Below, in pieces: positions 27,771-38,721 of a stretch of 64,000 nucleotides of DNA. The position numbers and the translations under genes were made by a program. Each line of letters starts with the position of its first letter. Within the stretch, counting starts at the first letter, position 1. Source of the stretch: an uncultured Jannaschia sp. (GTDB lineage Bacteria; Pseudomonadota; Alphaproteobacteria; Rhodobacterales; Rhodobacteraceae); contig NZ_CANLTR010000017.1 in NCBI RefSeq assembly GCF_947494055.1, positions 1 through 64,000 on the forward strand, written 5' to 3'. Under the pieces are notes generated by a model. That model was not told the origin of the DNA. It was given only the letters and a program-made list of their open reading frames with translations, and searched no databases.

Positions 27771-29483
27771 ATGACCGACGCCACGCACGGGCCGGACGCC
27801 GTCACCGGAGTGACGCCCGATACCGGCCTCCGCATCGCCGAGGAACGTCACAACGGCGAGATGGTCGCCGCCGACGGCACGCCCCTGAAGCGGAGCCTGA
27901 ACCGCGCCCTGCGTCGCGAGAAACTGCGCGCGCTGGCGCTGATCGCGCCGCTCTTCCTGTTCATCGTCGTGACCTTCATCGCGCCGATCGCCGACATGCT
28001 GTTCCGATCGGTCGAGAACCAGATCGTGAGCGAGACGCTGCCCCGCTCCGTCATCGCGCTCGAGGCGTGGGACGGGGAGGACACGCCGGAGGAGCCGGTC
28101 TTCGCCGCGCTGGCGCAGGACCTCGCGATCGCGGTGGAACTCAAGAACCACACCCGCCTCGGCTCCCGCCTGAACTACGAGACGACCGCCGCCTCGTCGC
28201 TGTTCCGCCGGACGGGACGCGCGGCGGACGATATCGGCGAGGAGGCGGCCGACCAGTTCGTCGAGCTCGATCCCGCCTGGGAGGAACCCGCGACCTGGAT
28301 CGGGCTCATGGCGAGCGAGGACTGGATCGCGGATCAGGCCGAATGGGCCGCCGAGGCCGAGGCGGCCGGGCGCGACGCCCCGCCCGAGCCACGCTTCGCG
28401 CTGCGCGACGGCGTGGCCGAGGCCCTGCCCCGCACGGCCGACATGTACGGCGCCTTCGCCCGCGTCATCCGCGCCGAGGACGCGGACAGCCCGACCGAGG
28501 AAGATCCCTGGCCCATCGTCTACCGCGCGCTCCACGACGATCTCGTGGCGAACCCGGACGCCGCCGCAAGCTTCGAGGGCGCGAACGCGCAGCTTCTCGG
28601 GGTGGCGGCCGGGGCGGTGCCGTCCTTCGAGGTGACGGGCTTCCGCGACACGTTCCTCGACATCGACGAGGACTGGGCCGACCCGACGATCTGGGGGACC
28701 ATCAAGGCCTTCTCGAGCCCCTACACCGCCGGCTACTTCCTGTCCGCCGTCGACCTCCAGCTCACCGCCGACGGCGTCGCGAAGCAGCCGGAGGACCGGC
28801 AGATCTACGGCCTGCTCTTCGGCCGCACGCTCTTCATGTCGCTCACCATCATGGGCTGCTGCGTGCTGCTCGGCTATCCGGTCGCCTTCCTGCTCGCCAA
28901 CCTGCCGATGCGCAGCGCGAACGTGCTCATGATCCTCGTTCTCCTGCCGTTCTGGACCTCGCTCCTCGTGCGCACCTCCGCCTGGAAGGTGCTTTTGCAG
29001 CAGCAGGGGGTCATCAACGACCTCCTCGTCTGGTCCGGGATCGTCACGAATGCGGGCCGGCTGGCGCTCATCAACAACCAGACCGGCACGATCATCGCGA
29101 TGACACATATCCTGCTGCCGTTCATGATCCTGCCGCTCTACTCGGTGATGAAGACGATCCCGCCCAGCTACGTGCGCGCCGCGAAAAGCCTCGGCGCCAC
29201 CAACTTCACCGCCTTCCGCCGGGTCTACTTCCCGCAATCGGTGCCGGGGATCGGCGCGGGCTGCATCCTCGTCTTCATCCTGTCGATCGGCTACTACATC
29301 ACGCCGGAGCTCGTCGGCGGCACGACCGGCACGTTCATCTCGAACCGGATCGCCTACCACATCTCGCAATCGCTGAACTGGGGTCTGGCGGCCGCGCTCG
29401 GGTCGATCCTGCTCGCCGTCGTCCTCATGCTCTACTGGCTCTACGACCGCATCGTCGGCATCGACAACGTCTCGCTGGGATAG
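27771..29483 (+). CDS. ABC transporter permease (PotB-like) with a large extra loop
   Basis: A 570-residue permease, almost twice the usual length. A first helix (LALIAPLFLFIVVTFIAPIA, about residues 54-74) is followed by about 270 hydrophilic, acidic residues with Trp-rich patches (LDPAWEEPATWIGLMASEDW) before the transport core resumes near residue 340. The core includes LFFMSLTI-type helices, TSLLVRTSAWKVLLQQQGVI and the EAA loop VRAAKSLGATNFTAFRRVYF. The insertion must lie in the periplasm. The sequence is in frame throughout and codon use does not change, so this is not a misassembly fusion. Confidence 0.8.
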   Translation: MTDATHGPDAVTGVTPDTGLRIAEERHNGEMVAADGTPLKRSLNRALRREKLRALALIAPLFLFIVVTFIAPIADMLFRSVENQIVSETLPRSVIALEAWDGEDTPEEPVFAALAQDLAIAVELKNHTRLGSRLNYETTAASSLFRRTGRAADDIGEEAADQFVELDPAWEEPATWIGLMASEDWIADQAEWAAEAEAAGRDAPPEPRFALRDGVAEALPRTADMYGAFARVIRAEDADSPTEEDPWPIVYRALHDDLVANPDAAASFEGANAQLLGVAAGAVPSFEVTGFRDTFLDIDEDWADPTIWGTIKAFSSPYTAGYFLSAVDLQLTADGVAKQPEDRQIYGLLFGRTLFMSLTIMGCCVLLGYPVAFLLANLPMRSANVLMILVLLPFWTSLLVRTSAWKVLLQQQGVINDLLVWSGIVTNAGRLALINNQTGTIIAMTHILLPFMILPLYSVMKTIPPSYVRAAKSLGATNFTAFRRVYFPQSVPGIGAGCILVFILSIGYYITPELVGGTTGTFISNRIAYHISQSLNWGLAAALGSILLAVVLMLYWLYDRIVGIDNVSLG

Positions 29484-29492
29484 GAGCGGCGC

Positions 29493-30344
29493 ATGGAACT
29501 TCCCCCCTATGCCACGACGGGCCAGCGGATCTGGCACTACACCTTCCTCGTGATCTGCGGGCTGATCTTCTTCTTCCTGATCGCGCCGATCATCACGATC
29601 ATCCCGCTGAGCTTCAACGCCGAGAACTTCTTCACCTTCACGCCCGGCATGCTGGCTCTGGAATCCGACGCCTATTCGCTCAGGCACTACCGCGACTTCT
29701 TCCAGAACCCCGACTGGCAGCAGGCACTGTCGAATTCGGTCCGGATCGCGCCGGCCGCGACGCTGATCTCGGTCGCGCTCGGCACGCTGGCCGCGATCGG
29801 CCTGTCGCAGGGCCATGTGCCCTTCCGCCGGGCGATCATGGCCGTGCTGATCTCGCCGATGATCGTGCCGCTCATCATCTCGGCGGCGGGGATGTACTTC
29901 TTCTATTCGCGCGTCGGCCTGCAGGGCAGCTATATCGGCGTCGTCCTCGCCCATGCCGCGCTCGGCACGCCCTTCGTCATCATCACCGTGACGGCGACGC
30001 TTGTGGGCTTCGACCGCTCGCTGACCCGTGCGGCGGCCAATCTCGGGGCGGGTCCGGTGCGGACCTTCTTCAAGGTGCAGATGCCGCTGATCCTGCCCGG
30101 CGTGATCTCGGGCGGGCTCTTCGCCTTCATCACCTCCTTCGACGAGGTGGTCGTGGTACTGTTCGTCGGCTCCGCCGCGCAGAAGACGCTGCCGTGGCAG
30201 ATGTTCATCGGTCTGCGCGAGCAGATCTCGCCCACGATCCTCGCGGTGGCGACGATCCTGGTGGCAGTCTCCATCCTGCTGCTCGCGACCGTCGAGATCC
30301 TGCGGCGCCGGTCGGAGCGGATGCGGGGCATGTCGCCGGCCTGA
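29493..30344 (+). CDS. ABC transporter permease (PotC-like)
   Basis: A 283-residue permease with six predicted helices, including ICGLIFFFLIAPIITIIPLS at the start, EAA loop LTRAAANLGAGPVRTFFKVQ and the conserved FITSFDEVVVVLFVG. It ends 9 bp after the first permease began the pair and completes the ATPase-binding protein-permease-permease operon from 25387. Convergent with doeB downstream. Confidence 0.85.
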   Translation: MELPPYATTGQRIWHYTFLVICGLIFFFLIAPIITIIPLSFNAENFFTFTPGMLALESDAYSLRHYRDFFQNPDWQQALSNSVRIAPAATLISVALGTLAAIGLSQGHVPFRRAIMAVLISPMIVPLIISAAGMYFFYSRVGLQGSYIGVVLAHAALGTPFVIITVTATLVGFDRSLTRAAANLGAGPVRTFFKVQMPLILPGVISGGLFAFITSFDEVVVVLFVGSAAQKTLPWQMFIGLREQISPTILAVATILVAVSILLLATVEILRRRSERMRGMSPA

Positions 30345-30376
30345 CCCGATCCGCGTCGGCTACGCGCTGCGCCGCC

Positions 30377-31375
30377 TCAGACCTCCGGCACCGCGAGCAC
30401 GGCGAGGCAGTCGCCGGGCTGGACGAGTCCCCGGACGTGGCGTGCCATGAGAAGCCCGTCCATCTTCGCCGTCACTTCCAGCGGCGCCACACCGGTCGCA
30501 TGCAGGGTCCAGACCCGCGCGATCACGTCGCCCCGCGCCACCGTGTCGCCGAGCGGAACGAGGAACTCCACCATGCCGTCCGCTTCCGCGAAGTGGAAGC
30601 AGTCGCCCCCCGGCTGGGTCAGGTGGATCGCGGGCGGCACAGGCTCCGGCTCGCCCGCGATCACACCTGCATGGAGCAGCACGTTGCGCAGCCCCCGCCG
30701 CGCGATCGCGACGGTCTCGGGCCGGCTCGTCGCCGCACCGCCGAGCTCGGTCGTCACGAAGGTGCGGCCCATCTCCTCGGCCGCGGTGTCGTACATGCCG
30801 ACCGCGTCGATCTCCACCATCCCGAGCGTGTAGGGCGCGCCGAACGCATCCCGCGCGGCGGCGCAGCGCCGGTCCTGTCCGGGATCGGGCAGGACGTGGC
30901 TGGCCGCGAGCGGCACGAAGTCGAGCGAGGCGCCGCCGGAATGGAAGTCCAGCACGACATCCGCCATCGGCAGCAGCACGCGCTGGAAGTAATCCGCGAT
31001 CTTCTCGGTCACCGTCCCGTCGGGGCGTCCCGGGAAGATGCGGTTCATGTTTCCGCCATCCGCCGGCGACAGCCGCCGCCCCGCCGCGACGGCGGGCGGG
31101 TTCATGTAGGGCAGCGCGATGACGCGGCCGGTCAGCGCGGCGGCATCGGCCCGCGCGCACCATTCGGCGACGGCGAGCGGCCCCTCGTATTCGTCGCCGT
31201 GGTTGCCGCCGGTGACGAGCACGGTCGGCCCCTCGCCCCGCCGCGCCACGGTGATCGGGATGCGCAGCGTGCCCCAGGCGCTGTCGTCCCGGCTCCACGG
31301 CAGGACGAGGTGCCCGTGATGCACCCCGTCCGCGTCGAAGGGCACATCGGTCGCGATCGGGCTTGGCCGCGTCAT
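30377..31375 (-). CDS. doeB: N-alpha-acetyl-L-2,4-diaminobutyrate deacetylase (DoeB-like)
   Basis: A 332-residue zinc hydrolase of the succinylglutamate desuccinylase/aspartoacylase family. Zinc ligands are visible as GGNHGDEYEG (His59, Glu62) and VVLDFHSGGAS (His145), with a catalytic-Glu candidate in FVTTELGGA. In ectoine catabolism DoeB removes acetate from N-alpha-acetyl-diaminobutyrate made by DoeA. The ATG overlaps the doeA stop in ATGA, so the two are translationally coupled; that pairing is the main reason for the specific call. Confidence 0.82.
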   Translation of the reverse strand: MTRPSPIATDVPFDADGVHHGHLVLPWSRDDSAWGTLRIPITVARRGEGPTVLVTGGNHGDEYEGPLAVAEWCARADAAALTGRVIALPYMNPPAVAAGRRLSPADGGNMNRIFPGRPDGTVTEKIADYFQRVLLPMADVVLDFHSGGASLDFVPLAASHVLPDPGQDRRCAAARDAFGAPYTLGMVEIDAVGMYDTAAEEMGRTFVTTELGGAATSRPETVAIARRGLRNVLLHAGVIAGEPEPVPPAIHLTQPGGDCFHFAEADGMVEFLVPLGDTVARGDVIARVWTLHATGVAPLEVTAKMDGLLMARHVRGLVQPGDCLAVLAVPEV

Positions 31376-32598
31376 TTGACCCACAGCCCCGTCGGCGTGT
31401 CGCAGAGGCGTTCCGCGCCCGTCTCGGTCACGAGAACCGGCTCCGTCATCTCGATCCCCCCGTCGTCGAGCCAGAGCGCCGGCATGAAGTGGAACGTCAT
31501 GCCCGGCTCCAGCACGGTCCGGTCGTCGCCGCGGAACGACATCGTCCGCTCGCCCCAGTCGGGCGGATAGGACAGGCCGATCGAGTAGCCGCAACGGCTC
31601 TCCTTCTCGAAGCCCGCCGCGTTCAGCCGGCCGTTGAAGGCCCGCGCGACGTCGCCGCAGGTATTGCCGGGGCGCACCGCCGCCAGCCCGGCCTCCGTGG
31701 CCGCGAGCACGGCCTCCTCCGCGCGGCGGAAATGCGCGGCCGGCTCGCCGAGGAACAGGGTGCGCGATTGCGGGCAATGATAGCGGCGATGCACGCCCGC
31801 GATCTCGAAGAAGGTGGCCTCGCCGCGCTTGAGCGGCCGGTCGTCCCAAGTCAGGTGCGGCGCCGTCGCGTCGAGCCCCGATGGCGCCATCGGCACGATC
31901 GCCGGATAGTCGCCCCATTGGCCGTCCGCCCCCTCGATCCCCGCGCGGTAGATCTCGGCGATGAGCGCGTTCTTCGGCAGGCCCGGCTCGGCCATCTCGC
32001 GGATCGTCGCATGCATCCGCTCCACGATCCGCGCGGCGCGGCGCATGTAGACGAGCTCCGCCGGACTCTTGACCGCCCGGCACCAGTTCACCAGTCCCGT
32101 CGCGTCCTGGAGCGCGCCCAGTCGCTCCGACAGGACGGCATGCGCCTTGGCCGAGTAGTAGTAATTGTCCATCTCCACGCCGATTGCCCCCTCCCCCGCC
32201 GCGCGGCGCAGGAGGGGGGCCAGCGTCTCCATCGGATGGGCGTCCGGATTCTGCACGTAGATGTCGGGATAGCCCTCGATCCGGTCGGCCGGCATCCAGA
32301 CGGTGCGCAGCGCCCCGGCCGCGTCCATGCCCCGGCCCCACCAGACGGGCGCCGCGTCGAGCGAGAGCACCACCCCCTGATGGACGTAGAAGGACCATCC
32401 GTCGTAGCCCGTCAGCCAGTTCATGTTCGACGGATCGGTGACGAGCAGGGCCGACAGCCCCCCCCGCTCCATCGCCCCCCGCGCCCTGGCCAGGCGGTCC
32501 AGGTATTCGGCCGTCGGGAAGTTGGCGTCCTGCAGGGGCGTGCCGTCGGGCCGGCGCCCCGGAGGAGCGGCGGCGACGGAGGGCGTGTCTGACGGCAT
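31372..32598 (-). CDS. doeA: Ectoine hydrolase (DoeA-like, M24 fold)
   Basis: A 408-residue pita-bread-fold (M24 peptidase/creatinase-like) enzyme. Features are FPTAEYLDRLARARGAMERG, LLVTDPSNMNWLTGYDGWSF (the creatinase N-domain), and the C-domain with GEATFFEIAGVHRRYHCPQS, GYSIGLSYPPDWGERT and the final GMTFHFMPALWLDDGGIEMTE (quoted in parts: FHFMPALWLDDGG). DoeA hydrolyses the ectoine ring to N-alpha-acetyl-diaminobutyrate. It is upstream of and overlaps doeB. Later pathway genes (doeC, doeD, doeX) are not adjacent. Confidence 0.82.
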   Translation of the reverse strand: MPSDTPSVAAAPPGRRPDGTPLQDANFPTAEYLDRLARARGAMERGGLSALLVTDPSNMNWLTGYDGWSFYVHQGVVLSLDAAPVWWGRGMDAAGALRTVWMPADRIEGYPDIYVQNPDAHPMETLAPLLRRAAGEGAIGVEMDNYYYSAKAHAVLSERLGALQDATGLVNWCRAVKSPAELVYMRRAARIVERMHATIREMAEPGLPKNALIAEIYRAGIEGADGQWGDYPAIVPMAPSGLDATAPHLTWDDRPLKRGEATFFEIAGVHRRYHCPQSRTLFLGEPAAHFRRAEEAVLAATEAGLAAVRPGNTCGDVARAFNGRLNAAGFEKESRCGYSIGLSYPPDWGERTMSFRGDDRTVLEPGMTFHFMPALWLDDGGIEMTEPVLVTETGAERLCDTPTGLWVK

Positions 32599-32685
32599 CT
32601 GGCGGCCCTCCGGTCATCTGTGTCGCGACGACGCTACCACCCGGCGCGCCCGGTTCAAGCGCCCGGTCTCCGCGGGCCCGGAGGC

Positions 32686-33855
32686 TCAGACCGCCGTGAG
32701 GTCGTAGCCGGCGGCGTCGAGCGCGGCCCGTGTGACCGGTCCCGCCGCCAGCCGCCGGCGCGCCTGCATGTGGGTCCGCGCGTCGTTAACCGTCTCGACC
32801 GCGGCCAGCCGGTCGCCGGCGAAGCGGAACACCGCGCCGGCCCCGCGCGGGACGCTGGCGTCGCCGGGCTCGGCCAGGCCCGCGATCTGCAGCTTGGCAT
32901 CCGCCTGATCGGACCAGAACCAGGGCACGGCGGCATACGGATCCGGGGCGTCCTTCACCAGTCGCTTCGCGATCAGCCGGGCGTGGTCGGTCGCCGCCTG
33001 CACGCTCTCCAGCCGCACGGGCCGGCCGGTGGCGGGGTCGGGGAAGACGGCGCAATCGCCCAGGGCGCTGATCGCCGGATCGGCGGTCCGCATCCGCGCA
33101 TCGACCACGACGCCGTTGTCCACGGGCAGACCGGCCTCGGCCGCGAGCTCCGCGTTCGGCACCACCCCCGCGGCGAGCAGTACGAGGTCCGCCTCGATCC
33201 GCGCGCCGCTGCGAAGGATCACGGCCTCCCCCGTCACCTCGACCGCCGGATCGCCGAGATGGACGTCGTTTCCCAGATCGGTGTGCAGCCGCAGGAACCG
33301 CGCCGACATCTCCGGCGAGACCACCCGCGCCATCAGCCGCGGCGCCGCCTCGGCGATCGTGACGTCATGGCCGAGCCCGCGCGCGACCGCCGCGAATTCG
33401 AGCCCGATGAACCCGCCCCCGATCACCGCGCAGCGTCGCGGCCGGTCCAGCAGGTCGCGCAGGCGGACGGCATCCGCGAGCGTCCGCAGGTCGAGCGCGC
33501 GGTCGAGGCCGGGAATGTCCGGCCGCAGGTTGCGCGTGCCGGTGGCGAGGATCAGGTGGTCGTAGGGATGGCGCGCCCCCCCGGCATGGACGGCCCGGCC
33601 CGCGCGATCGATCCGCTCGACCCAGGTGCCGGCGACGAGCCGGACGTCCTGCGCCTCGTAGAAGCTCGCCGGACGCAGGCAGAGCCCCTCCGCCGCACCG
33701 CCCTTGAGATAGGCCTTGGACAGGGGCGGCCGCTGGTAGGGCAGGCCGTCCTCCGCGCCGATCAGGGTGATCGACCCGTCATGGCCCTCCTGCCGCAGGC
33801 TGATCGCCGCCTGCAACCCGCCCTGCCCCGCGCCGACGATGACGATGTCCGTCAT
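32686..33855 (-). CDS. FAD-dependent oxidoreductase, ferredoxin/rubredoxin reductase type
   Basis: A 389-residue class I pyridine-nucleotide disulfide-family flavoprotein. It has an N-terminal FAD site IVIVGAGQGGLQAAISLRQ, central NAD(P)H site CAVIGGGFIGLEFAAVARGL, and the second FAD motif ALGDCAVFPDPATG. A C-terminal reductase domain (SDQADAKLQIAGLAE) matches ferredoxin reductases of Rieske oxygenase or P450 systems. No partner ferredoxin or oxygenase gene lies beside it, so its electron acceptor is unknown. It lies 87 bp upstream of doeA on the same strand and may be co-transcribed. Start is the ATG at 33855. Confidence 0.8.
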   Translation of the reverse strand: MTDIVIVGAGQGGLQAAISLRQEGHDGSITLIGAEDGLPYQRPPLSKAYLKGGAAEGLCLRPASFYEAQDVRLVAGTWVERIDRAGRAVHAGGARHPYDHLILATGTRNLRPDIPGLDRALDLRTLADAVRLRDLLDRPRRCAVIGGGFIGLEFAAVARGLGHDVTIAEAAPRLMARVVSPEMSARFLRLHTDLGNDVHLGDPAVEVTGEAVILRSGARIEADLVLLAAGVVPNAELAAEAGLPVDNGVVVDARMRTADPAISALGDCAVFPDPATGRPVRLESVQAATDHARLIAKRLVKDAPDPYAAVPWFWSDQADAKLQIAGLAEPGDASVPRGAGAVFRFAGDRLAAVETVNDARTHMQARRRLAAGPVTRAALDAAGYDLTAV

Positions 33856-34188
33856 CGGACCGGTCCGGTCCGCGGGCGGCCGGTCCCCGCGGCGGCATCG
33901 CGCAATCTGCTGTCCATCGTTGCTCCGCTCCCCGGCAGGTACAGGTTCCGCCTGAACACCATGCCGGCCGGCGCAAGGCAACCGACGCCGCGCATCGCCG
34001 CCGGGTCGGGGCCGCGCCCGGACGGTCCTCTCCGGCCATGCTCACCCGTCGGCGCCGCGCGTCGGGGCGGCGTCGACGCAAAGGGGGCGACGAATCGATC
34101 CCGGGGTCTTTACGGTTGTCGGGGAACGGGTGATTCTGGGGGCCGGGTCGTTTGGCGCGGCGTGTGGGGTTTCGGGACAACGGGGAGA
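33856..34188. other. Divergent intergenic region
   Basis: A 333-bp gap between the flavoprotein gene (minus) and the sugar transporter operon (plus). It must carry both promoters. I see no operator palindrome or RNA gene that I can support. Confidence 0.4.
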
Positions 34189-34248
34189 ATGACGATGGGG
34201 AGGATGACGATGGGGACGATGGTGACGGGGACGATGGTGAGGGGGCGG
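34189..34248 (+). repeat. Four 15-bp tandem repeats spanning the start of the sugar-binding protein gene
   Basis: Units begin at 34189, 34204, 34219 and 34234: ATGACGATGGGGAGG, ATGACGATGGGGACG, ATGGTGACGGGGACG, ATGGTGAGGGGGCGG. Each unit contains one or two start codons in the same frame and a GGGG(A) tract that could serve as the ribosome site of the next unit. Gain or loss of a unit would keep the frame. Confidence 0.75.
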
Positions 34249-35511
34249 GGGTGGCTTCTGGCGGCGGCGCTGGCGGGACTGGGTCCGGCGGCGTGGGCGC
34301 AGGAGGCGACCGAGCTGCGGATGATGTGGTATTCCGACGGGATCGAGGGGGAGGTGATGGCCGACCTTCTCGCGCGGTTCGAGGCGGAGAACCCCGGGAT
34401 CGACGTGGTGCTCGACAACGTGGCCTATCAGGTCATCCAGGAGCAGCTGCCGATCCAGCTCGCCTCCGGGCAGGGCCCCGACGTCGCGCGGGTCACCAAC
34501 CTCAAGGAGCAGGCCGAGCACTGGCTGGACCTGCGGCCCCATCTCGAGGACCCGGCCTACTGGGAGGAGAATTTCGGCGACCGCCTGGACTGGATGCGTC
34601 CCGACGGCTCGGACGCGATCCCGGGCTTTCTGACGCAGCTGACGCTGGTGGGCGGGTTCGCCAACAAGACGCTGTTCGACCAGGCCGGGGTGGCGATCCC
34701 CGGCCCGGACGCGACCTGGGACGAGTGGGTGGAGGCGTCCCGGCAGGTCGCCGAGGACCAGGGCCTGCCGGCGGCCTTCGCCATCGACCGCTCCGGGCAC
34801 CGCATCTCCGGGCCGATCGCCTCCTACGGGGGGAACTACATCGGCGCGGACGGCATGCCCGCGCCGATCGACGACGGCACGATGGCCTTCGTCACCCGGC
34901 TGGTGGAGTGGACGGAGGCGGGGCTGCAGCTGCCCGACACCTGGGTCTCGGCGGCCGGCACGACCTACCGCTCGGGCGCCGACGACTTCATCAACGCGCA
35001 GATCCCGTTCCTGTATTCCGGCTCCTGGCAGGTGGCGAACCTGTCCACCAAGATCGGCGACGCCTTCGACTGGGTCGCCATCGGCTCGCCCTGCGGGCCC
35101 GAGGGCTGCTCGGGCCTCGCCGGCGGCGCCGCGCTGGTGGGGATCAAGTACACCGAGCATCCCGAGGAGGTCGCCCGCCTGATGGCGTTCCTCGCGCGCG
35201 AGGAGATCGTGAAGGAGTTCTCCGAGCGCACGCTGTTCCTGCCGGCCCATGCCGGGCTGGTGGCGGGCGGCGGGCTGGCGTTCCGGTCCGAGGACCCGAA
35301 CGTGCCGCCCGCGCTCGACCGCTTCGTGGAGGCCTCGGGCGAGACGGTGGCGATGGCCGACGCGCTGCCGGCGTGGAAATGGGCCAACGCCTATTACGGC
35401 GTGCTCGTCACCCGGATCAGCCAGGCGATGGCCGGCGAGATCACGCTCGAGCAGGCGCGGGAGCTGATGGACCGGGACATCGCCGACGCCGTCGCGAACG
35501 CAGGGCAGTAG
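34189..35511 (+). CDS. Sugar ABC transporter substrate-binding protein (UgpB/MalE family)
   Basis: A 440-residue periplasmic binding protein. The signal peptide core is WLLAAALAGLGPAAWA, and the mature protein opens with TELRMMWYSDGIEGEVMADL, then LPIQLASGQGPDVARVTNLK, with MalE-type GSWQVANLSTKIGDAFDWVA later. Binding of a sugar or sugar derivative is expected. The first of at least five in-frame ATGs (34189, after GGGGAGA) is taken as start; any later one in the repeat gives a shorter Arg/Met-rich n-region with the same hydrophobic core. It heads an operon of two permeases, ATPase, isomerase-like protein and dehydrogenase. Confidence 0.82.
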   Translation: MTMGRMTMGTMVTGTMVRGRGWLLAAALAGLGPAAWAQEATELRMMWYSDGIEGEVMADLLARFEAENPGIDVVLDNVAYQVIQEQLPIQLASGQGPDVARVTNLKEQAEHWLDLRPHLEDPAYWEENFGDRLDWMRPDGSDAIPGFLTQLTLVGGFANKTLFDQAGVAIPGPDATWDEWVEASRQVAEDQGLPAAFAIDRSGHRISGPIASYGGNYIGADGMPAPIDDGTMAFVTRLVEWTEAGLQLPDTWVSAAGTTYRSGADDFINAQIPFLYSGSWQVANLSTKIGDAFDWVAIGSPCGPEGCSGLAGGAALVGIKYTEHPEEVARLMAFLAREEIVKEFSERTLFLPAHAGLVAGGGLAFRSEDPNVPPALDRFVEASGETVAMADALPAWKWANAYYGVLVTRISQAMAGEITLEQARELMDRDIADAVANAGQ

Positions 35512-35521
35512 GCCCGCGCGC

Positions 35522-37584
<2,063 letters not shown>

Positions 37585-37592
37585 GGGGGGCC

Positions 37593-38657
37593 ATGGGCCG
37601 CATCGCGCTCCACGACATCCGCAAGCGCTTCGGCGCGACCGAAATCATCCACGGCGTCGACCTCGCGGTCGAGGACGGCGAGCTCGTCGTCTTCGTCGGC
37701 CCCTCGGGCTGCGGCAAGTCCACGCTCCTGCGCCTCATCGCCGGGCTCGACCGGCCGAGTTCCGGCACGATCGAGATCGACGGCCGCGACGTCACCCGCC
37801 TCTCGGCGGCCGAGCGCGGCCTCGCCATGGTGTTCCAGTCCTACGCCCTCTACCCGCACATGACCGTGCGCCAGAACCTGTCCTTCGGGCTCGAGAACAC
37901 GAAGATGGCCCGCGACGAGGTCGCCCGCCGCATCGACGCCGCCGCCCGGATGCTCGAGATCGCGCCGCTGCTCGACCGCCGCCCGACCCAGCTCTCCGGC
38001 GGGCAGCGCCAGCGCGTCGCCATCGGCCGCGCCATCGTGCGCGAGCCGGCCGCGTTCCTGCTCGACGAGCCGCTGTCGAACCTCGACGCCGAGCTCCGCG
38101 TGACGATGCGCGCCGAGCTCGCGCAGCTCCACGCCCGGCTGACCACCACGATGATCCACGTCACCCACGACCAGGTCGAGGCGATGACCCTCGCCGACCG
38201 GATCGTCGTGCTCCGCCAGGGCCGGATCGAGCAGGTCGCCACCCCGCTCGACCTCTTCAACCGGCCCGCCAACCTGTTCGTCGCGGGCTTCGTCGGCGCC
38301 CCCAACATGAACCTCCTGTCCGCGACCGCCCGGGACGGCCGCGCCGCCCTGCCCGGCGGCCTCGACATCCCCGTGCCGCGGGACGGCCCCTGCACCATCG
38401 GCATCCGCCCCCAGCACCTCCACCCCGCCGAACCCGGCGCCCCCGCCCTCGAGGGCCAGGTCACCCTGGTCGAGGCGCTCGGCACCGAAACCGTCCTCCA
38501 CGCCCGAACCCCCGACGGCACCGCCCTCACCACCGTCGTCCAGGGCCAGTCCCCCCTCCGCCCCGGCCAGACCCTCCGCCTCACCCCCGATCCACACGAA
38601 ATCCACCGCTTCGATGCAGACGGGCTGAGAATGGACGACCCGGGTGCCGCACGATGA
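37593..38657 (+). CDS. Sugar ABC transporter ATPase (UgpC/MalK-like)
   Basis: A 354-residue ATPase. Walker A is [19 protein letters not shown]-loop [12 protein letters not shown], signature [16 protein letters not shown], Walker [16 protein letters not shown], and H-loop [16 protein letters not shown]. The C-terminal regulatory domain includes [12 protein letters not shown] and [10 protein letters not shown] strong ribosome site (AGGGGGGG) precedes ATG 37593. It completes the importer that starts at 34189. Confidence 0.88.
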   Translation: MGRIALHDIRKRFGATEIIHGVDLAVEDGELVVFVGPSGCGKSTLLRLIAGLDRPSSGTIEIDGRDVTRLSAAERGLAMVFQSYALYPHMTVRQNLSFGLENTKMARDEVARRIDAAARMLEIAPLLDRRPTQLSGGQRQRVAIGRAIVREPAAFLLDEPLSNLDAELRVTMRAELAQLHARLTTTMIHVTHDQVEAMTLADRIVVLRQGRIEQVATPLDLFNRPANLFVAGFVGAPNMNLLSATARDGRAALPGGLDIPVPRDGPCTIGIRPQHLHPAEPGAPALEGQVTLVEALGTETVLHARTPDGTALTTVVQGQSPLRPGQTLRLTPDPHEIHRFDADGLRMDDPGAAR

Positions 38658-38721
38658 GGCGGGGAACCATGACCGTGGGAAACCGACGCGGCGACGCCCC
38701 GCGAACCACCGGAGCCCCGCG

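Noticed and set aside
27522-29954. 810-residue minus-strand frame over the permease genes
   Set aside because: Charged low-complexity shadow of a permease with clear helices and EAA loop.
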